Assembly: GCA_035294225.1 (NCBI GenBank)
Contig: DATGLH010000031.1
Span: forward strand, 1 to 51,904
Direction of reading: 5' to 3'
Source: Trebonia sp035294225
GTDB lineage: Bacteria; Actinomycetota; Actinomycetes; Streptosporangiales; Streptosporangiaceae
DNA: 51,904 bases
Each line of letters starts with the position of its first letter. The first letter of the stretch is position 1. The translations under genes and the position numbers were made by a program. Shown piece after piece: positions 31,536 to 40,438 of this stretch. The notes beneath the pieces were generated by a model, which was given only the letters and a program-made list of their open reading frames with translations, had not been told where the DNA came from and ran no database searches.

Positions 31536-32091
31536 CCCGCCCGGCCCGGAGGGCCGGCCACCCGCGGGCCGCAGACCGCCAGCGTGCCCCGCGCGGTGCC
31601 CCTGTGACCCCGCGGGGATGCCCCGCGCCCGCCGCGGCCGCGGGCAGGCGGCATCAGCCTGCTGGGGCTGCCTGAGCGAACGCGGCGATAATGCATATTA
31701 GCTACGGAGCGACATTATCCGCTTACCGCGTGGTGATCATCGTAGCGCGGGACCGCATGTGTCGCATCGTTAACCGCGGGTAGCGGAAAAGCGGGCCGGG
31801 CGCATCGCTTCCCGTGGCCGGGGCCCGCGATGGCCGCCGGCGCAAAGCTGCATAGGGGACTGCATAGGGGAACTGCCTGCACCAAAAGATTGTGCAGATG
31901 CGTATGCGTTTGAGAGTGCGAAATACCTTGCGGATGCACGTGCATGCGATAAGCTCGCTGTCGTAAGGCCGGGGGACCTGAAGGATCGACAGCGGTCAGC
32001 CGCGACGGTCGCGGCTGACCCCAGCGCGCTGGGCCGCTGCACCACAGCGCTGGTCAGCGGACCGAGTCAATGCGTCAGGAGACGAGAAACG
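31536..32091. other. 556-bp intergenic region between metK and the DUF397 gene
   Basis: No gene is recognised. An AT-rich core (31684-31725) holds facing GATAATG/CATTATC repeats that could be -10 boxes in both directions. CTGCATAGGGGA is repeated twice near 31848-31872. Two similar motifs, GATGCG-TATGCG and GATGCACGTGCATGCG, at about 31897 and 31932 look like regulator half-sites upstream of the DUF397 gene. The 3' part is a structured leader (31994-32070). Confidence 0.5.
31994..32020 (+). promoter_or_regulatory. 13-bp perfect hairpin in the DUF397 leader
   Basis: GGTCAGCCGCGAC and its exact reverse complement are separated by one G; the real loop is about 3 nt. A second palindrome CCAGCGCGCTGG follows immediately, and GGTCAGCGG recurs at 32052-32060, so alternative pairing is possible. 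It lies 72 bp before the DUF397 ATG. There is no U-tract, so a plain terminator is unlikely. Confidence 0.6.
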
Positions 32092-32328
32092 ATGCAGGAC
32101 ATTTACAACGGGATCTCTGCCGCGCAGCTCGAAGGCGCGGCATGGCGGAAGAGCCAGCGCAGCAACTCGCAGGGGGCCTGCGTGGAACTCGCGCGCCTCG
32201 ACTCCGCGACGGTCGCGATGCGCAACTCGCGCGACCCGCAGGGCGCAGCGCTGGTCTACCCGGCCGGCGCGGTCCGGGCGATGATCAGCGCGCTGCGTGC
32301 TGGCGAATTCGACGACCTGATCAGCTGA
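32092..32328 (+). CDS. DUF397-domain protein
   Basis: A 78-residue DUF397 protein with the hallmark WRKSQRSNSQGACVELARLD...VAMRNSRDPQGAALVYPAGAVRAMISALRAGEFDDL. These small proteins occur in large numbers in sporulating actinobacteria, generally next to an XRE-type HTH partner of the WhiJ group, and some affect development or antibiotic production. No HTH partner lies beside this one, so it is an orphan. ATG 32092 follows AGGAGACGAG. A structured leader precedes it and a strong hairpin (32350-32376) follows. Confidence 0.92.
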   Translation: MQDIYNGISAAQLEGAAWRKSQRSNSQGACVELARLDSATVAMRNSRDPQGAALVYPAGAVRAMISALRAGEFDDLIS

Positions 32329-32349
32329 CGCGAGCCGATTACCCCGTTA

Positions 32350-32376
32350 GTCACCGGGGGCAAGGCCCCCGGTGAC
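32350..32376. terminator. hairpin terminator after the DUF397 gene
   Basis: A perfect 12-bp stem (GTCACCGGGGGC / GCCCCCGGTGAC) with an AAG loop lies 22 bp after the stop codon. It is followed by C-rich sequence rather than a U-tract. Confidence 0.65.
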
Positions 32377-32408
32377 CCCCAGCGGGGGCCGCGCGTCCCC
32401 GTACCCGG

Positions 32409-32473
32409 CGGGGAGGCGTCCCGCCTCCCCGCCCCCGGCCCTCGCACCCTCCCCGGGAGGCGCCCCGCCTCCC
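32409..32473. repeat. pair of GC palindromes upstream of priA
   Basis: CGGGGAGGCG-TCC-CGCCTCCCCG (32409-32431) and the related GGGAGGCG-CCC-CGCCTCCC (32455-32473) are near-copies. The rest of 32377-32643 is C-rich, with no gene seen. Confidence 0.75.
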
Positions 32474-32643
32474 ATGCCCCGCCCGCACCCCGGCGCCCGC
32501 GTCCCCGCGCCTCATACCCATATCCCGGTGTCCGTATCCCGGCGGCCCTGATCCCTTCGCGCCGTAGCCCCGCGCGGACGGCGCCGAGCCCCGCGTGCGG
32601 GCCGCCGGCCTGCGCGCCCCCCGAGTTCTGGTAGGACGGGACC

Positions 32644-34689
32644 GTGGCGGATACGCAGGACGACGGCACGCCGGACCCGCGGCCGGCCGCGGGTCCGCCG
32701 GAAAGCACACGGCCGGCCAGGGCGGCAAGGCGGCCGAAAGGCCCGCGGGTTCTCGCCCCGGCGGCGGACAAGCCGGTGGCGAGGATCGCGGTGGACATCC
32801 CGCTGGCCCATCTGGACCGGCCGTTCGATTACCTCGTGCCCGAACGGCTCGCGGCACAGGCCCGCCCCGGGGCACGGGTCCGGGTCAGGTTCTCGGGACA
32901 GCTGACCGACGGCTTCATCCTAGAGCGGGCGGAAGGCAGCGAGCACCAAGGGCGGCTGGCGTACCTGGAGCGGGTCGTGTCGCCGGAGCCGGTGCTGACC
33001 CCGGAGATCGCCGGGCTGGCGCGCGCCGTCGCCGACCGGTACGCGGGCACGCTCGCCGACGTGCTGCGGCTGGCGGTCCCGCACCGGCACGCCGGGACCG
33101 AAGCCGCCCCGCCCGGCGTCATCCCGGACGCGCCGCCGCGGCCCGGCCCCGGCCCCTGGGACCGCTACCCCGCGGGCCGGGCGTTCCTCGACGCGCTCGC
33201 CGCCGGGCGCCCGGCCCGCGCGGCGTGGACCGCCATGCCGGGGGCCGCCTGGCCGGAAGAGATCGCGCGCGCCGCCGTCACGTGCGCGAGCGCGGGCCGC
33301 GGCACCGTGATCGTGGTCCCGGACGCGCGCGACCTGGCCCGGGTCGATGAGGCGCTGGCGGGGACCGGCGCCGCCTACGTCACGCTCAGCGCCGACCTCG
33401 GCCCCGCGCAGCGGTACCGGCGCTGGCTGGCAGCGCTGCGCGGGGAGGCGCCGATCGTGGCGGGGACCCGCGCGGCGATGTTCGCGCCAGTCCGCGACCT
33501 GGGACTGGTCGTGCTGTGGGACGACGGTGACGACCTGCACGCCGAGCCGCGCGCGCCGTACCCCAACGCCAGGGAGGTGCTCGCGCTGCGCGCGCACCGG
33601 GCCGGGGCCGCCGCCCTGATCGGGGGGTTCGCCCGCACCGCCGAGCTAGCGCAGCTGGTGGATTCCGGCTGGGCCCGCTCACTGGAACCCGATCGCGCGA
33701 CGCTCCGCAAGGCCGCGCCGCGGGTACGGCCCGCCGCCGACGATGCCGAACTGGCCAGGGACGAGGCGGCGGTTACCGCCCGGCTGCCGAGCCTGGCGCT
33801 GCGCACCGCGCGTGCCGCCCTCGCGCAGGGACCGGTGCTTGTCCAGGTGCCGCGCCGGGGGTATCTGGCCGCGATCGCGTGCGAACGGTGCCGTGCCCAG
33901 GCCCGGTGCGCCCAGTGCGGCGGGCCGCTGCGGCTGACCGGGGCGGACGAGGTGCCGGACTGCCGGTGGTGCGGCGCGCTGGCCGCCGGATGGGCCTGCC
34001 CCCGCTGCGGCCACGGCAGCATCCGCGCGATCGTCACCGGCGCGGCGCGCACCGCCGAGGAACTGGGCCGGGCGTTTCCCGGCGTCCAGGTCCGCACCTC
34101 CGGGGGCGAATCGGTGATCGCCGCGGTCCCGGACCGGCCCGCGCTGGTGATCGCGACCCCCGGCGCGGAGCCGCTCGGCCGGTACGCCGCCGCCCTGCTG
34201 CTCGACGGCTGGGCGCTGCTCAGCCGCCCCAGCCTGCGCGCGGGCGAGGAAGCGCTGCGGCGCTGGCTGGCCGCCGCGGCCCTGGTGCGAGCCGGGGGGA
34301 CGGTCCTGGTGCACGGCGATGCCGCGCTTCCCGCCGTGCAAGCGCTGATTCGCTGGGACCCCGTCGGCTTTTCCGAACGCGAGCTCGCCGACCGCTGCGA
34401 GCTCGGTTTCCCGCCCGCGGTCCGCATGGCGGCCGTGACCGGTTCCGCGCCCGCGGTGGCGAGCCTGCTGTCCGGCGTCGCGCCGGGTTTTGAGGTGCTC
34501 GGCCCCGTCCCCGTCGAACGCGGCGGCCCCCCTGGTGACGAACCCGGGCACGTGCGCGCGCTGGTCCGGGCGCCGCGGTCGCGGGGGGCCGCGCTGGCCC
34601 GCGCCCTGCACGCGGCGCAGGCGGCCCGCAGCGCGCGCAAGGAGGGCGGCGGCGTCCGGGTGCAGCTCGACCCGGCCGAGGTGATCTAG
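32644..34689 (+). CDS. priA: primosomal protein N' (PriA), helicase-inactive actinobacterial form
   Basis: PriA restarts stalled replication forks. Residues 38-130 form the 3'-DNA-binding domain (ARIAVDIPLAHLDRPFDYLVPERL... RVRFSGQLTDGFIL). The zinc-binding region is intact, with CERCRAQARCAQCGG, CRWCG and CPRCGHG. The helicase motifs are decayed: no Walker A GxGKT/S is present, and the DExH box reads LWDDGDDLHAEP. This loss is known for actinobacterial PriA and implies a structural rather than unwinding role. GTG 32644 is used as start. It precedes def and fmt as in related genomes. Confidence 0.92.
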   Translation: MADTQDDGTPDPRPAAGPPESTRPARAARRPKGPRVLAPAADKPVARIAVDIPLAHLDRPFDYLVPERLAAQARPGARVRVRFSGQLTDGFILERAEGSEHQGRLAYLERVVSPEPVLTPEIAGLARAVADRYAGTLADVLRLAVPHRHAGTEAAPPGVIPDAPPRPGPGPWDRYPAGRAFLDALAAGRPARAAWTAMPGAAWPEEIARAAVTCASAGRGTVIVVPDARDLARVDEALAGTGAAYVTLSADLGPAQRYRRWLAALRGEAPIVAGTRAAMFAPVRDLGLVVLWDDGDDLHAEPRAPYPNAREVLALRAHRAGAAALIGGFARTAELAQLVDSGWARSLEPDRATLRKAAPRVRPAADDAELARDEAAVTARLPSLALRTARAALAQGPVLVQVPRRGYLAAIACERCRAQARCAQCGGPLRLTGADEVPDCRWCGALAAGWACPRCGHGSIRAIVTGAARTAEELGRAFPGVQVRTSGGESVIAAVPDRPALVIATPGAEPLGRYAAALLLDGWALLSRPSLRAGEEALRRWLAAAALVRAGGTVLVHGDAALPAVQALIRWDPVGFSERELADRCELGFPPAVRMAAVTGSAPAVASLLSGVAPGFEVLGPVPVERGGPPGDEPGHVRALVRAPRSRGAALARALHAAQAARSARKEGGGVRVQLDPAEVI

Positions 34690-34762
34690 GCCGCCGATAG
34701 ACTTTAGGCGAACACGCGCCTGCCGGTCCGGCGGGCGACTCGCGACGCGGGAGGATTATCCG

Positions 34763-35302
34763 TTGCTCAGGCCTATCCGGCTGTTCGGCGACCCGGTGCT
34801 GCGCACCCCGGCCGAGCCGGTGGTCGACTTCGACCTTGAGCTGCGCAACCTCGTCCGGGACCTCACCGAGACGATGCTGGACGCGCCGGGCGTGGGGCTC
34901 GCCGCGCCGCAGATCGGCGTCAGCCTGAGGGTATTCGCCTACCACGTGGACGATGAGCCGGGCCACCTGGTGAACCCGGTGCTCGCCCTGTCCGGCGAGG
35001 AGGAGACCGACGACGAGGGCTGCCTGTCGCTGCCCGGCTTGCAGTTCCCGACGCCGCGCGCGCCGCGGGCCGTGGCCACCGGGTTCAACATGTACGGCGA
35101 TCCGGTGACGATCGAGGGCACCGAGCTCCTCGCCCGCTGCGTGCAGCATGAGACCGACCACCTGGACGGCATCTTGTTCATCGACCGGCTGGACCCCGGG
35201 CAGCGCAAGCTCGCGATGAAGGCCATCAGGGAAGCGGAGTGGTCCGGGGAGCCCGTCCCGGAGATCAGGGTCTCGCCGCACCCGACGCAGCGGATCTCCT
35301 GA
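34763..35302 (+). CDS. def: peptide deformylase
   Basis: Def removes the formyl group from nascent proteins. All three motifs are intact: GVGLAAPQIG, EGCLSLPG (metal Cys) and QHETDHLDG (metal His pair and catalytic Glu). Length is 179 residues. The start is TTG 34763, supported by GGGAGG at 34749-34754 and by the usual N-terminus LRPIRLFGDPVLRTPAEPV. It is 14 bp before fmt, whose product acts in the same formylation cycle. Confidence 0.96.
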   Translation: MLRPIRLFGDPVLRTPAEPVVDFDLELRNLVRDLTETMLDAPGVGLAAPQIGVSLRVFAYHVDDEPGHLVNPVLALSGEEETDDEGCLSLPGLQFPTPRAPRAVATGFNMYGDPVTIEGTELLARCVQHETDHLDGILFIDRLDPGQRKLAMKAIREAEWSGEPVPEIRVSPHPTQRIS

Positions 35303-35316
35303 AGGGCGGCCCATCG

Positions 35317-36264
35317 GTGCGGCTGGTCTTCGCCGGGACCCCGGCGGTCGCGGTGACCGCGCTGCGTGCGGTGCTGGCGTCGCGGCACACCGTCGCGGCG
35401 GTCGTCACCAGGCCGGACGCGCCGGCCGGGCGCGGCCGCCGCCTTGAGCCGTCCCCGGTCGCCGCGCTGGCCCGCGCGGAGGGGCTTGAGGTGCTCACGC
35501 CGCGGCGGCCGGGCGAGCCGTGGTTCCTCGGCCGGCTGCGGGAGATCGCGCCGGACTGCTGTCCCGTCACCGCCTACGGCGCCCTGCTGCCGCGGGCCGC
35601 ACTGGATATCCCGCGGCACGGCTGGGTGAACCTGCACTTTTCGGTGCTCCCCGCCTGGCGCGGCGCCGCCCCCGTGCACCACGCGATCTTGCACGGAGAC
35701 GACGTCACCGGCGCCACCACGTTCAAGATCGTCGCAGAGCTCGACGCCGGGCCGGTCTACGGGGTGGTGACCGAGCCGGTGCGCCCGACCGACACCACGG
35801 GCGACCTGCTGGAGCGGCTCGGTCAATCCGGTGCCCGGCTGCTCGTCGCCACCCTGGACGGGATCGAGGACGGGACGTTGCGGCCGGTGCCGCAGCCCGC
35901 CGAGGGCGTCAGCTTCGCGCCCAAGCTCACCCCGGCGGACGCGCGGGTGGACTGGAAGCTGCCCGCTCACCTGATCGACCGGGTGATCCGGGCCTGCACG
36001 CCCGATCCGGGCGCGTGGACAGAGTTCGAGGGGGGCCGGATGAAGCTGTGGCCGGTGACGCCGGCCGGCCCGGGCACGCCGGGCGTTCCCGGCGGTCTCG
36101 CGCCCGGGGAATTGCGGATCGAACGCGCCGCGGTGTACGCCGGCACCGGCTCCCGCCCGGTGCGCCTCGGCGACGTCCAGCCGCCCGGCAGGCGCCGCAT
36201 GGCCGCTGCCGACTGGGCGCGCGGCCTGCGCGCCGGCCCGGCCGCACGGCTGGGCTTCGGCTGA
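35317..36264 (+). CDS. fmt: methionyl-tRNA formyltransferase
   Basis: Fmt formylates initiator Met-tRNA. GTG 35317 gives MRLVFAGTPAVAVTALRAVLASRH, the normal start; the longer frame upstream overlaps def and is rejected. The formyl-THF site VNLHFSVLPAWRGAAPVHHAI and the catalytic Asp in DDVTGATTFKIVAELDAGP are present. The C-terminal OB-like domain begins near FAPKLTPADARVDW. It has 315 residues. The next start codon (rsmB) is 3 bp after its stop. Confidence 0.95.
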   Translation: MRLVFAGTPAVAVTALRAVLASRHTVAAVVTRPDAPAGRGRRLEPSPVAALARAEGLEVLTPRRPGEPWFLGRLREIAPDCCPVTAYGALLPRAALDIPRHGWVNLHFSVLPAWRGAAPVHHAILHGDDVTGATTFKIVAELDAGPVYGVVTEPVRPTDTTGDLLERLGQSGARLLVATLDGIEDGTLRPVPQPAEGVSFAPKLTPADARVDWKLPAHLIDRVIRACTPDPGAWTEFEGGRMKLWPVTPAGPGTPGVPGGLAPGELRIERAAVYAGTGSRPVRLGDVQPPGRRRMAAADWARGLRAGPAARLGFG

Positions 36265-36266
36265 CC

Positions 36267-37724
36267 GTGGCCGCTCAGCGAGGCGGCCGCCGGGGCCATG
36301 GGACGGCCGGCCGCCCGGCCGGCCCGGGCCGCCGCCCTGGCCCGGGCCGCGCCGCGGACCTTCCGCGCCGCACCGCCTACGACGTGCTGTCCGCCACCTG
36401 CGCCCGTGAGGCGTACGCCAACCTGCTGCTGCCGAAGCTGCTAGCCGAGCGGTCCGTCGCCGGCCGGGACGCGGCGCTGGCGACCGAGCTGGCGTACGGC
36501 ACGCTGCGCGGCCTTGGCAGCTACGACGCGGTGCTCGCCGCATGCAGCGACCGCCCGCTGGACAAGCTCGACCCGCCGGTGCTGCACGTGCTCAGGCTGG
36601 GCGCGCACCAGCTGCTCGCCACCCGGGTCGGCGCCCACGCGGCGGTCGCGACCTCGGTGGACCTGGCCAAGGCGGTGGCGGGCCGGCGCGCGTCCGGGTA
36701 CGTCAACGCGGTTCTCCGCCGGGTGTCCACCAGGGATCTCGCCGCGTGGCTCGCGATCGTGGCCCCCGACCCGGAGTCCGATCCCGACGGCTACCTGGCG
36801 GTGCGCTACAGCTACCCGCGGTGGATCGTGGCGGCGTACCGGGAGGCGCTGGGGCCGTCCGCCGCGTCCGAGCTGGCGGCGGCGCTCGCCGCGGGGAACG
36901 ACCGGCCCCGGGTCACCATGGCCACGTTTCCCGGCGGCCCCGGCCGGGAGGAGGTCATGCCGGACGGCGCGGAGCCGGCCCGCTGGTCACCGTACGGTTT
37001 CACGCTGTCCGGCGGCGATCCCGCCGCCCTGGTCGCCGGCGGCAAGGCGGCCGTGCAGGACGAGGGGAGCCAGCTCGCGGCGATCGCGCTGGCCCGCGCC
37101 CCCGCGGACGGCGGCCAGCGGGCCTGGCTCGACATGTGCGCGGGCCCGGGCGGCAAGGCGCGGCTGCTGTACGGCCTGGCCGCGGCCGCGGGCGCGCGCC
37201 TGGCCGCGGCCGACATCCGCCCCCACCGGGCGGCCCTGGTCGCGGCGGCGCTCGGCCGCGCCGGGAAGGCCGCCGCCGTGCCGTCCCCGGCCGGCCGCGC
37301 TGCCGTCGTCGTCGCGGACGGGCAGCGCCCGCCGTGGCGCGACGGCGGGTTCGACCGGGTGCTCGCCGACGTGCCCTGCTCGGGGGTGGGGGCCCTCCGC
37401 CGCCGCCCCGAAGCCCGCTGGCGCAAGTCCGAATCCGACCTGCCCGCGCTGGCCGGGCTCCAGCGAGCCCTGCTCCGCGCCGCCTTGGGGGCCTGCCGCC
37501 CCGGCGGCGTCGTCGGCTACGTGACCTGCTCCCCGGTCCCGGCGGAAACCCGCGACGTGGTAACCGCCGTGGCCGCCGCCACGCCGGGCACGCAGATCCT
37601 GGACGCTCCCGCGGTGCTCTCGGACGTGCCGGATGCCCGCTCGCCGAGCCCGCTGTTCGCCCAGCTCTGGCCGCACCGCCACGGTACCGACGCCATCTTC
37701 ATCGCCCTTCTCCGCCGCCGCTAG
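36267..37724 (+). CDS. rsmB: 16S rRNA (cytosine-967-C5) methyltransferase RsmB
   Basis: RsmB methylates C967 of 16S rRNA. The N-terminal NusB-like RNA-binding domain (RTAYDVLSATCAREAYANLLLPKLL... GRDAALATELAYGTLRGLGSYDAVL) is followed by the Rossmann domain with the SAM loop DMCAGPGGKARLL, the motif IV Cys in ADVPCSGVGALRRRPEARWR and the catalytic TCSPVPAETRDVV. GTG 36267 is taken as start, 3 bp after fmt. The first 40 residues are Arg/Gly/Pro-rich (GGRRGHGTAGRPAGPGRRPGPG), presumably a flexible head. The 3' end overlaps the convergent aldo/keto reductase by 4 bp. Confidence 0.95.
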   Translation: MAAQRGGRRGHGTAGRPAGPGRRPGPGRAADLPRRTAYDVLSATCAREAYANLLLPKLLAERSVAGRDAALATELAYGTLRGLGSYDAVLAACSDRPLDKLDPPVLHVLRLGAHQLLATRVGAHAAVATSVDLAKAVAGRRASGYVNAVLRRVSTRDLAAWLAIVAPDPESDPDGYLAVRYSYPRWIVAAYREALGPSAASELAAALAAGNDRPRVTMATFPGGPGREEVMPDGAEPARWSPYGFTLSGGDPAALVAGGKAAVQDEGSQLAAIALARAPADGGQRAWLDMCAGPGGKARLLYGLAAAAGARLAAADIRPHRAALVAAALGRAGKAAAVPSPAGRAAVVVADGQRPPWRDGGFDRVLADVPCSGVGALRRRPEARWRKSESDLPALAGLQRALLRAALGACRPGGVVGYVTCSPVPAETRDVVTAVAAATPGTQILDAPAVLSDVPDARSPSPLFAQLWPHRHGTDAIFIALLRRR

Positions 37725-38713
37725 CGCGGGGCGTCTCCCAGCCGGTACTCGTGCGTGAGCTCGTCCAGCCGCTGTTTCAGGCCGGGGTCGAGCGCGTAGC
37801 TCGCGGCGGCCAGGCTGTCATCGAGCTGTTCGGGGCGGCTGGCGCCGATGATGGGCGCCGTGACCGCCTTGCCGGCCAGCACCCAGGCCACGGACAGCGT
37901 GACGAGGCTGACTCCGGCCTGGCCGGCGAGCTTGCGCAGCTCCTCCACCGTGTCGAACGCCCGCTCGTTCCAGTACCGCTCCTGGTATATCGAGCCGGCC
38001 CAGCCAAGCGTGAACCGGCTTCCCTCGGGCGGCGGAGCGCCGCGGCTGTGCTTGCCCGACAGCAGGCCGCCCGCGATCGGGTTGTAAGGGATCACGCCGA
38101 CGCCCTCTTCCGCGCAGAACGGGAGCATCTCCCGCTCAATCTGGCGGAACAGCAGGTTGTACCGCGGCTGCACCGAGTCGAACCTGGCGAGCCGCAGCGT
38201 CTCGCTGCGGCCGATCGCCCGGACCAGCTGGTAGGTCAGGAAGTTGGAACAGCCGATGTAGCGGACCTTGCCCTGGTGCACCAGGTCGTCGAGGGCGCCG
38301 AGGGTCTCGTCGATCGGCGTGTTCGGATCGTACCCGTGCAGCTGGTACAGGTCGATGTAATCGGTTTGCAGACGGCGCAGCGAGCCCTCCACGGCGGACA
38401 TGATGTGCTTGCGGGAGTTGCCGGCGTCGAACGGGGCCGGGCCGACCGGCGCGAAGCACTTGGTGGCGATGATGAAACGGTCCCGCTTGCCGCGCAGCCA
38501 GCGGCCGATGATCTCCTCGGTGCGCCCCCGGCTGGCCAGGTCCCCGCCGAGGGGGTACGCGTCGGAGGAGTCGAGGAAGTCGACCCCGGCCTCGGCCGCC
38601 CGGTCCATGATGGCAAACGCGGTCGCCTCGTCGCTTTGCAGCCCGAACGTCATCGTTCCCAGGCATAGCCGTGACACTTGCAGGCCGCTCCGGCCCAGTC
38701 TGACGTGTTCCAT
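37721..38713 (-). CDS. aldo/keto reductase
   Basis: A 330-residue NADPH-dependent (beta/alpha)8 oxidoreductase. The catalytic tetrad is visible as Asp and Tyr in FLDSSDAYPLGG, Lys in FIIATKCF and His in LYQLHGYD. The C-terminal NADP loop reads APIIGASRPEQLDDSLAAA. ATG 38713 (MEHVRLGRSGLQVSRLCLGTMTFG) is the standard start; a TTG three codons earlier is less likely. It resembles the YghZ/AKR9-13 type enzymes. It is alone on this strand and the substrate is unknown. Confidence 0.92.
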   Translation of the reverse strand: MEHVRLGRSGLQVSRLCLGTMTFGLQSDEATAFAIMDRAAEAGVDFLDSSDAYPLGGDLASRGRTEEIIGRWLRGKRDRFIIATKCFAPVGPAPFDAGNSRKHIMSAVEGSLRRLQTDYIDLYQLHGYDPNTPIDETLGALDDLVHQGKVRYIGCSNFLTYQLVRAIGRSETLRLARFDSVQPRYNLLFRQIEREMLPFCAEEGVGVIPYNPIAGGLLSGKHSRGAPPPEGSRFTLGWAGSIYQERYWNERAFDTVEELRKLAGQAGVSLVTLSVAWVLAGKAVTAPIIGASRPEQLDDSLAAASYALDPGLKQRLDELTHEYRLGDAPR

Positions 38714-38899
38714 GGTCCGCAACGCTACCCGCGCGCCTTCCGTGCGACTATGCGCGTCCGCCCGGTTCTGGGCGCGCGGATTTCGGGAGAACCGATAAAC
38801 CGGCCGCCGCCGGAACCGGGTAGCAGGCGGCAGGAGGCCGGCGCGGCCGGCCCGCGCGCCCGTTCCGGACGGCCCGAGGCCGCCGCCGCGCGTGACGGG

Positions 38900-39628
38900 T
38901 CACCGGCGAAGCGCCCCGGCCGGACGCGACCGCAGCTTCGCCCCGCCGATGTCGGCCTTCTGGCCTTCGCGGTAGCCGGCGGCGTAGCCGTTCCCGGTGT
39001 AGGTGACGCGGGTCCTGCGGGTGCGGGGGTATGCCTGCTCGGCCTGGCGGCGGACGGTCATGGCCCGGTCGGCGAGCACCAGCGCCGCCGGCGGCCCGCC
39101 GCCCGCCCCGGCGGGCGAGGCCCCCGCCGCGGCGGCGGCTGCCTCCTCGGCGGCGCGCACCCGGCTGACGACCGCGGAGCAGTAGCCGAGCATCCACGAC
39201 CGCCGCCAGGCCTTCGCCCCGCCGCCATAAGCCGGAACTGGCTGCGCGGCGAGCGCGCGGGCCATCTGGACGAGCAGCGAGGTGAACAGGATGTCGGCCC
39301 GCTCCAGATCGGAGGCGTAGCCGAACACGTGCACCCGGCTGCCGGGCTCGCGCCGGTTCAGCAGGATGCACTGGCAGCGCAGGGCGGACGCCAGCCCGGC
39401 CAGCAGGTGCGCCTTGACGGCGGCCCACGGGTTTTCCAGGTCGAAGACGCGGTCGGCGGGCCGGTCGGTCTCCGGGCGCAGCGCCCCGAGCAGCGCCCGG
39501 TCAATCCCGTAGCGGGCCATCAGCTCGGCTGCCTTCGCGGTCAGCGCCTCCGCCTCGTGCGGCGTCACCCCGTCGTCCTCGGCCTTGGCCAGCAGCTTGC
39601 GCACCCGGTCGAGCAGCTCGGTTTGCAC
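38900..39628 (-). CDS. DUF2786-domain protein
   Basis: A 242-residue protein whose N-terminus (LLDRVRKLLAKAEDDGVTPHEAEALTAKAAELMARYGID) is the DUF2786 domain. It continues with a conserved middle part (AHLLAGLASALRCQCILLNRREPGSRVHVFGYASDLERADILFTSLLVQMARAL) and a C-terminal YTGNGYAAGYREGQKADIGG. An Ala/Gly-rich loop lies near residue 165. GTG 39628 has GGAGG 6 nt upstream; the longer frame beyond it is antisense to rpe and rejected. The function is unknown. It is divergent from rpe. Confidence 0.88.
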   Translation of the reverse strand: MQTELLDRVRKLLAKAEDDGVTPHEAEALTAKAAELMARYGIDRALLGALRPETDRPADRVFDLENPWAAVKAHLLAGLASALRCQCILLNRREPGSRVHVFGYASDLERADILFTSLLVQMARALAAQPVPAYGGGAKAWRRSWMLGYCSAVVSRVRAAEEAAAAAAGASPAGAGGGPPAALVLADRAMTVRRQAEQAYPRTRRTRVTYTGNGYAAGYREGQKADIGGAKLRSRPAGALRR

Positions 39629-39745
39629 GGAAAACCTCCAATGCCGAAAGTATTCGAAACTCAGTGCTGAATCGTAACGAGATGGTGCGACATTCCGGAG
39701 CCGGCGAACAGGTCCCGCGAACCGCGCCCTACACTCGGTGCTGAC

Positions 39746-40429
39746 ATGGCCGTTCAGATCTCGCCCAGCATCCTGTCCGCGGACTTCGCCCGGCTCGCCG
39801 ACGAGGCCGCCGCGGTCTCCGGCGTGGCCGACTGGCTGCACGTCGACGTGATGGACAACCACTTCGTGCCCAACCTCACCCTCGGCCTGCCCGTCGTGGA
39901 AGCGCTGCTCAAGCATGCCGCGCTGCCGCTGGACTGCCATCTGATGATCGAGGACCCGGACCGGCACGCGGCGGCCTACGCCGAGGCGGGGGCGGGCAAC
40001 GTGACCATCCACGCCGAGGCGGCCAGGGCGCCGGTCCGCACGCTCCGCGCGGTGCGCGCCGCCGGGGCGCGCGCCGGGCTGGCCCTCAACCCGGGCACGC
40101 CGGTCGAGCCGTACGAAGACCTGCTTCCCGAACTGGACATGCTGCTGCTGATGACGGTCGAACCGGGGTTCGGCGGGCAGCAGTTCCTCGACCTGGTGCT
40201 GCCCAAGCTCCGCCGCGCCCGTGACATGGTCAGCGCGCACGGCAAAGAGGTCTGGCTCCAGGTCGACGGCGGGGTGAGCGCGCAGACCATCGAGCGGTGC
40301 GCGGAGGCAGGCGCGGACGTGTTCGTCGCCGGGTCGGCGGTGTACGGCGCCGACGACCCGGCCCGGGCGGTGCAAGCGCTGCGCGAGCAGGCCGAGCGGG
40401 CGACGCGGGGCGCCGGCTGGGCCCGGTAG
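39746..40429 (+). CDS. rpe: ribulose-phosphate 3-epimerase
   Basis: Rpe interconverts ribulose 5-phosphate and xylulose 5-phosphate. ISPSILSADFARLADE, HVDVMDNHFVPNLTLG (metal and catalytic Asp), DCHLMIEDPDR, MTVEPGFGGQQFLD and QVDGGVSAQT are all standard. It has 227 residues. ATG 39746 lies 10 nt after TACACT, so the leader is very short or absent. It converges on the sigma-factor gene, whose stop is 10 bp away. Confidence 0.96.
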   Translation: MAVQISPSILSADFARLADEAAAVSGVADWLHVDVMDNHFVPNLTLGLPVVEALLKHAALPLDCHLMIEDPDRHAAAYAEAGAGNVTIHAEAARAPVRTLRAVRAAGARAGLALNPGTPVEPYEDLLPELDMLLLMTVEPGFGGQQFLDLVLPKLRRARDMVSAHGKEVWLQVDGGVSAQTIERCAEAGADVFVAGSAVYGADDPARAVQALREQAERATRGAGWAR

Positions 40430-40438
40430 CCACGCCCG

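Noticed and set aside
32256..32875. Two minus-strand ORFs across the DUF397-priA gap
   Set aside because: Pro/Arg/Gly-rich products from C-run DNA, without domains; they overlap the certain start of priA.
39629..40375. N-terminal extension of the DUF2786 frame
   Set aside because: It is fully antisense to rpe; GTG 39628 has a good ribosome binding site and begins the family homology.
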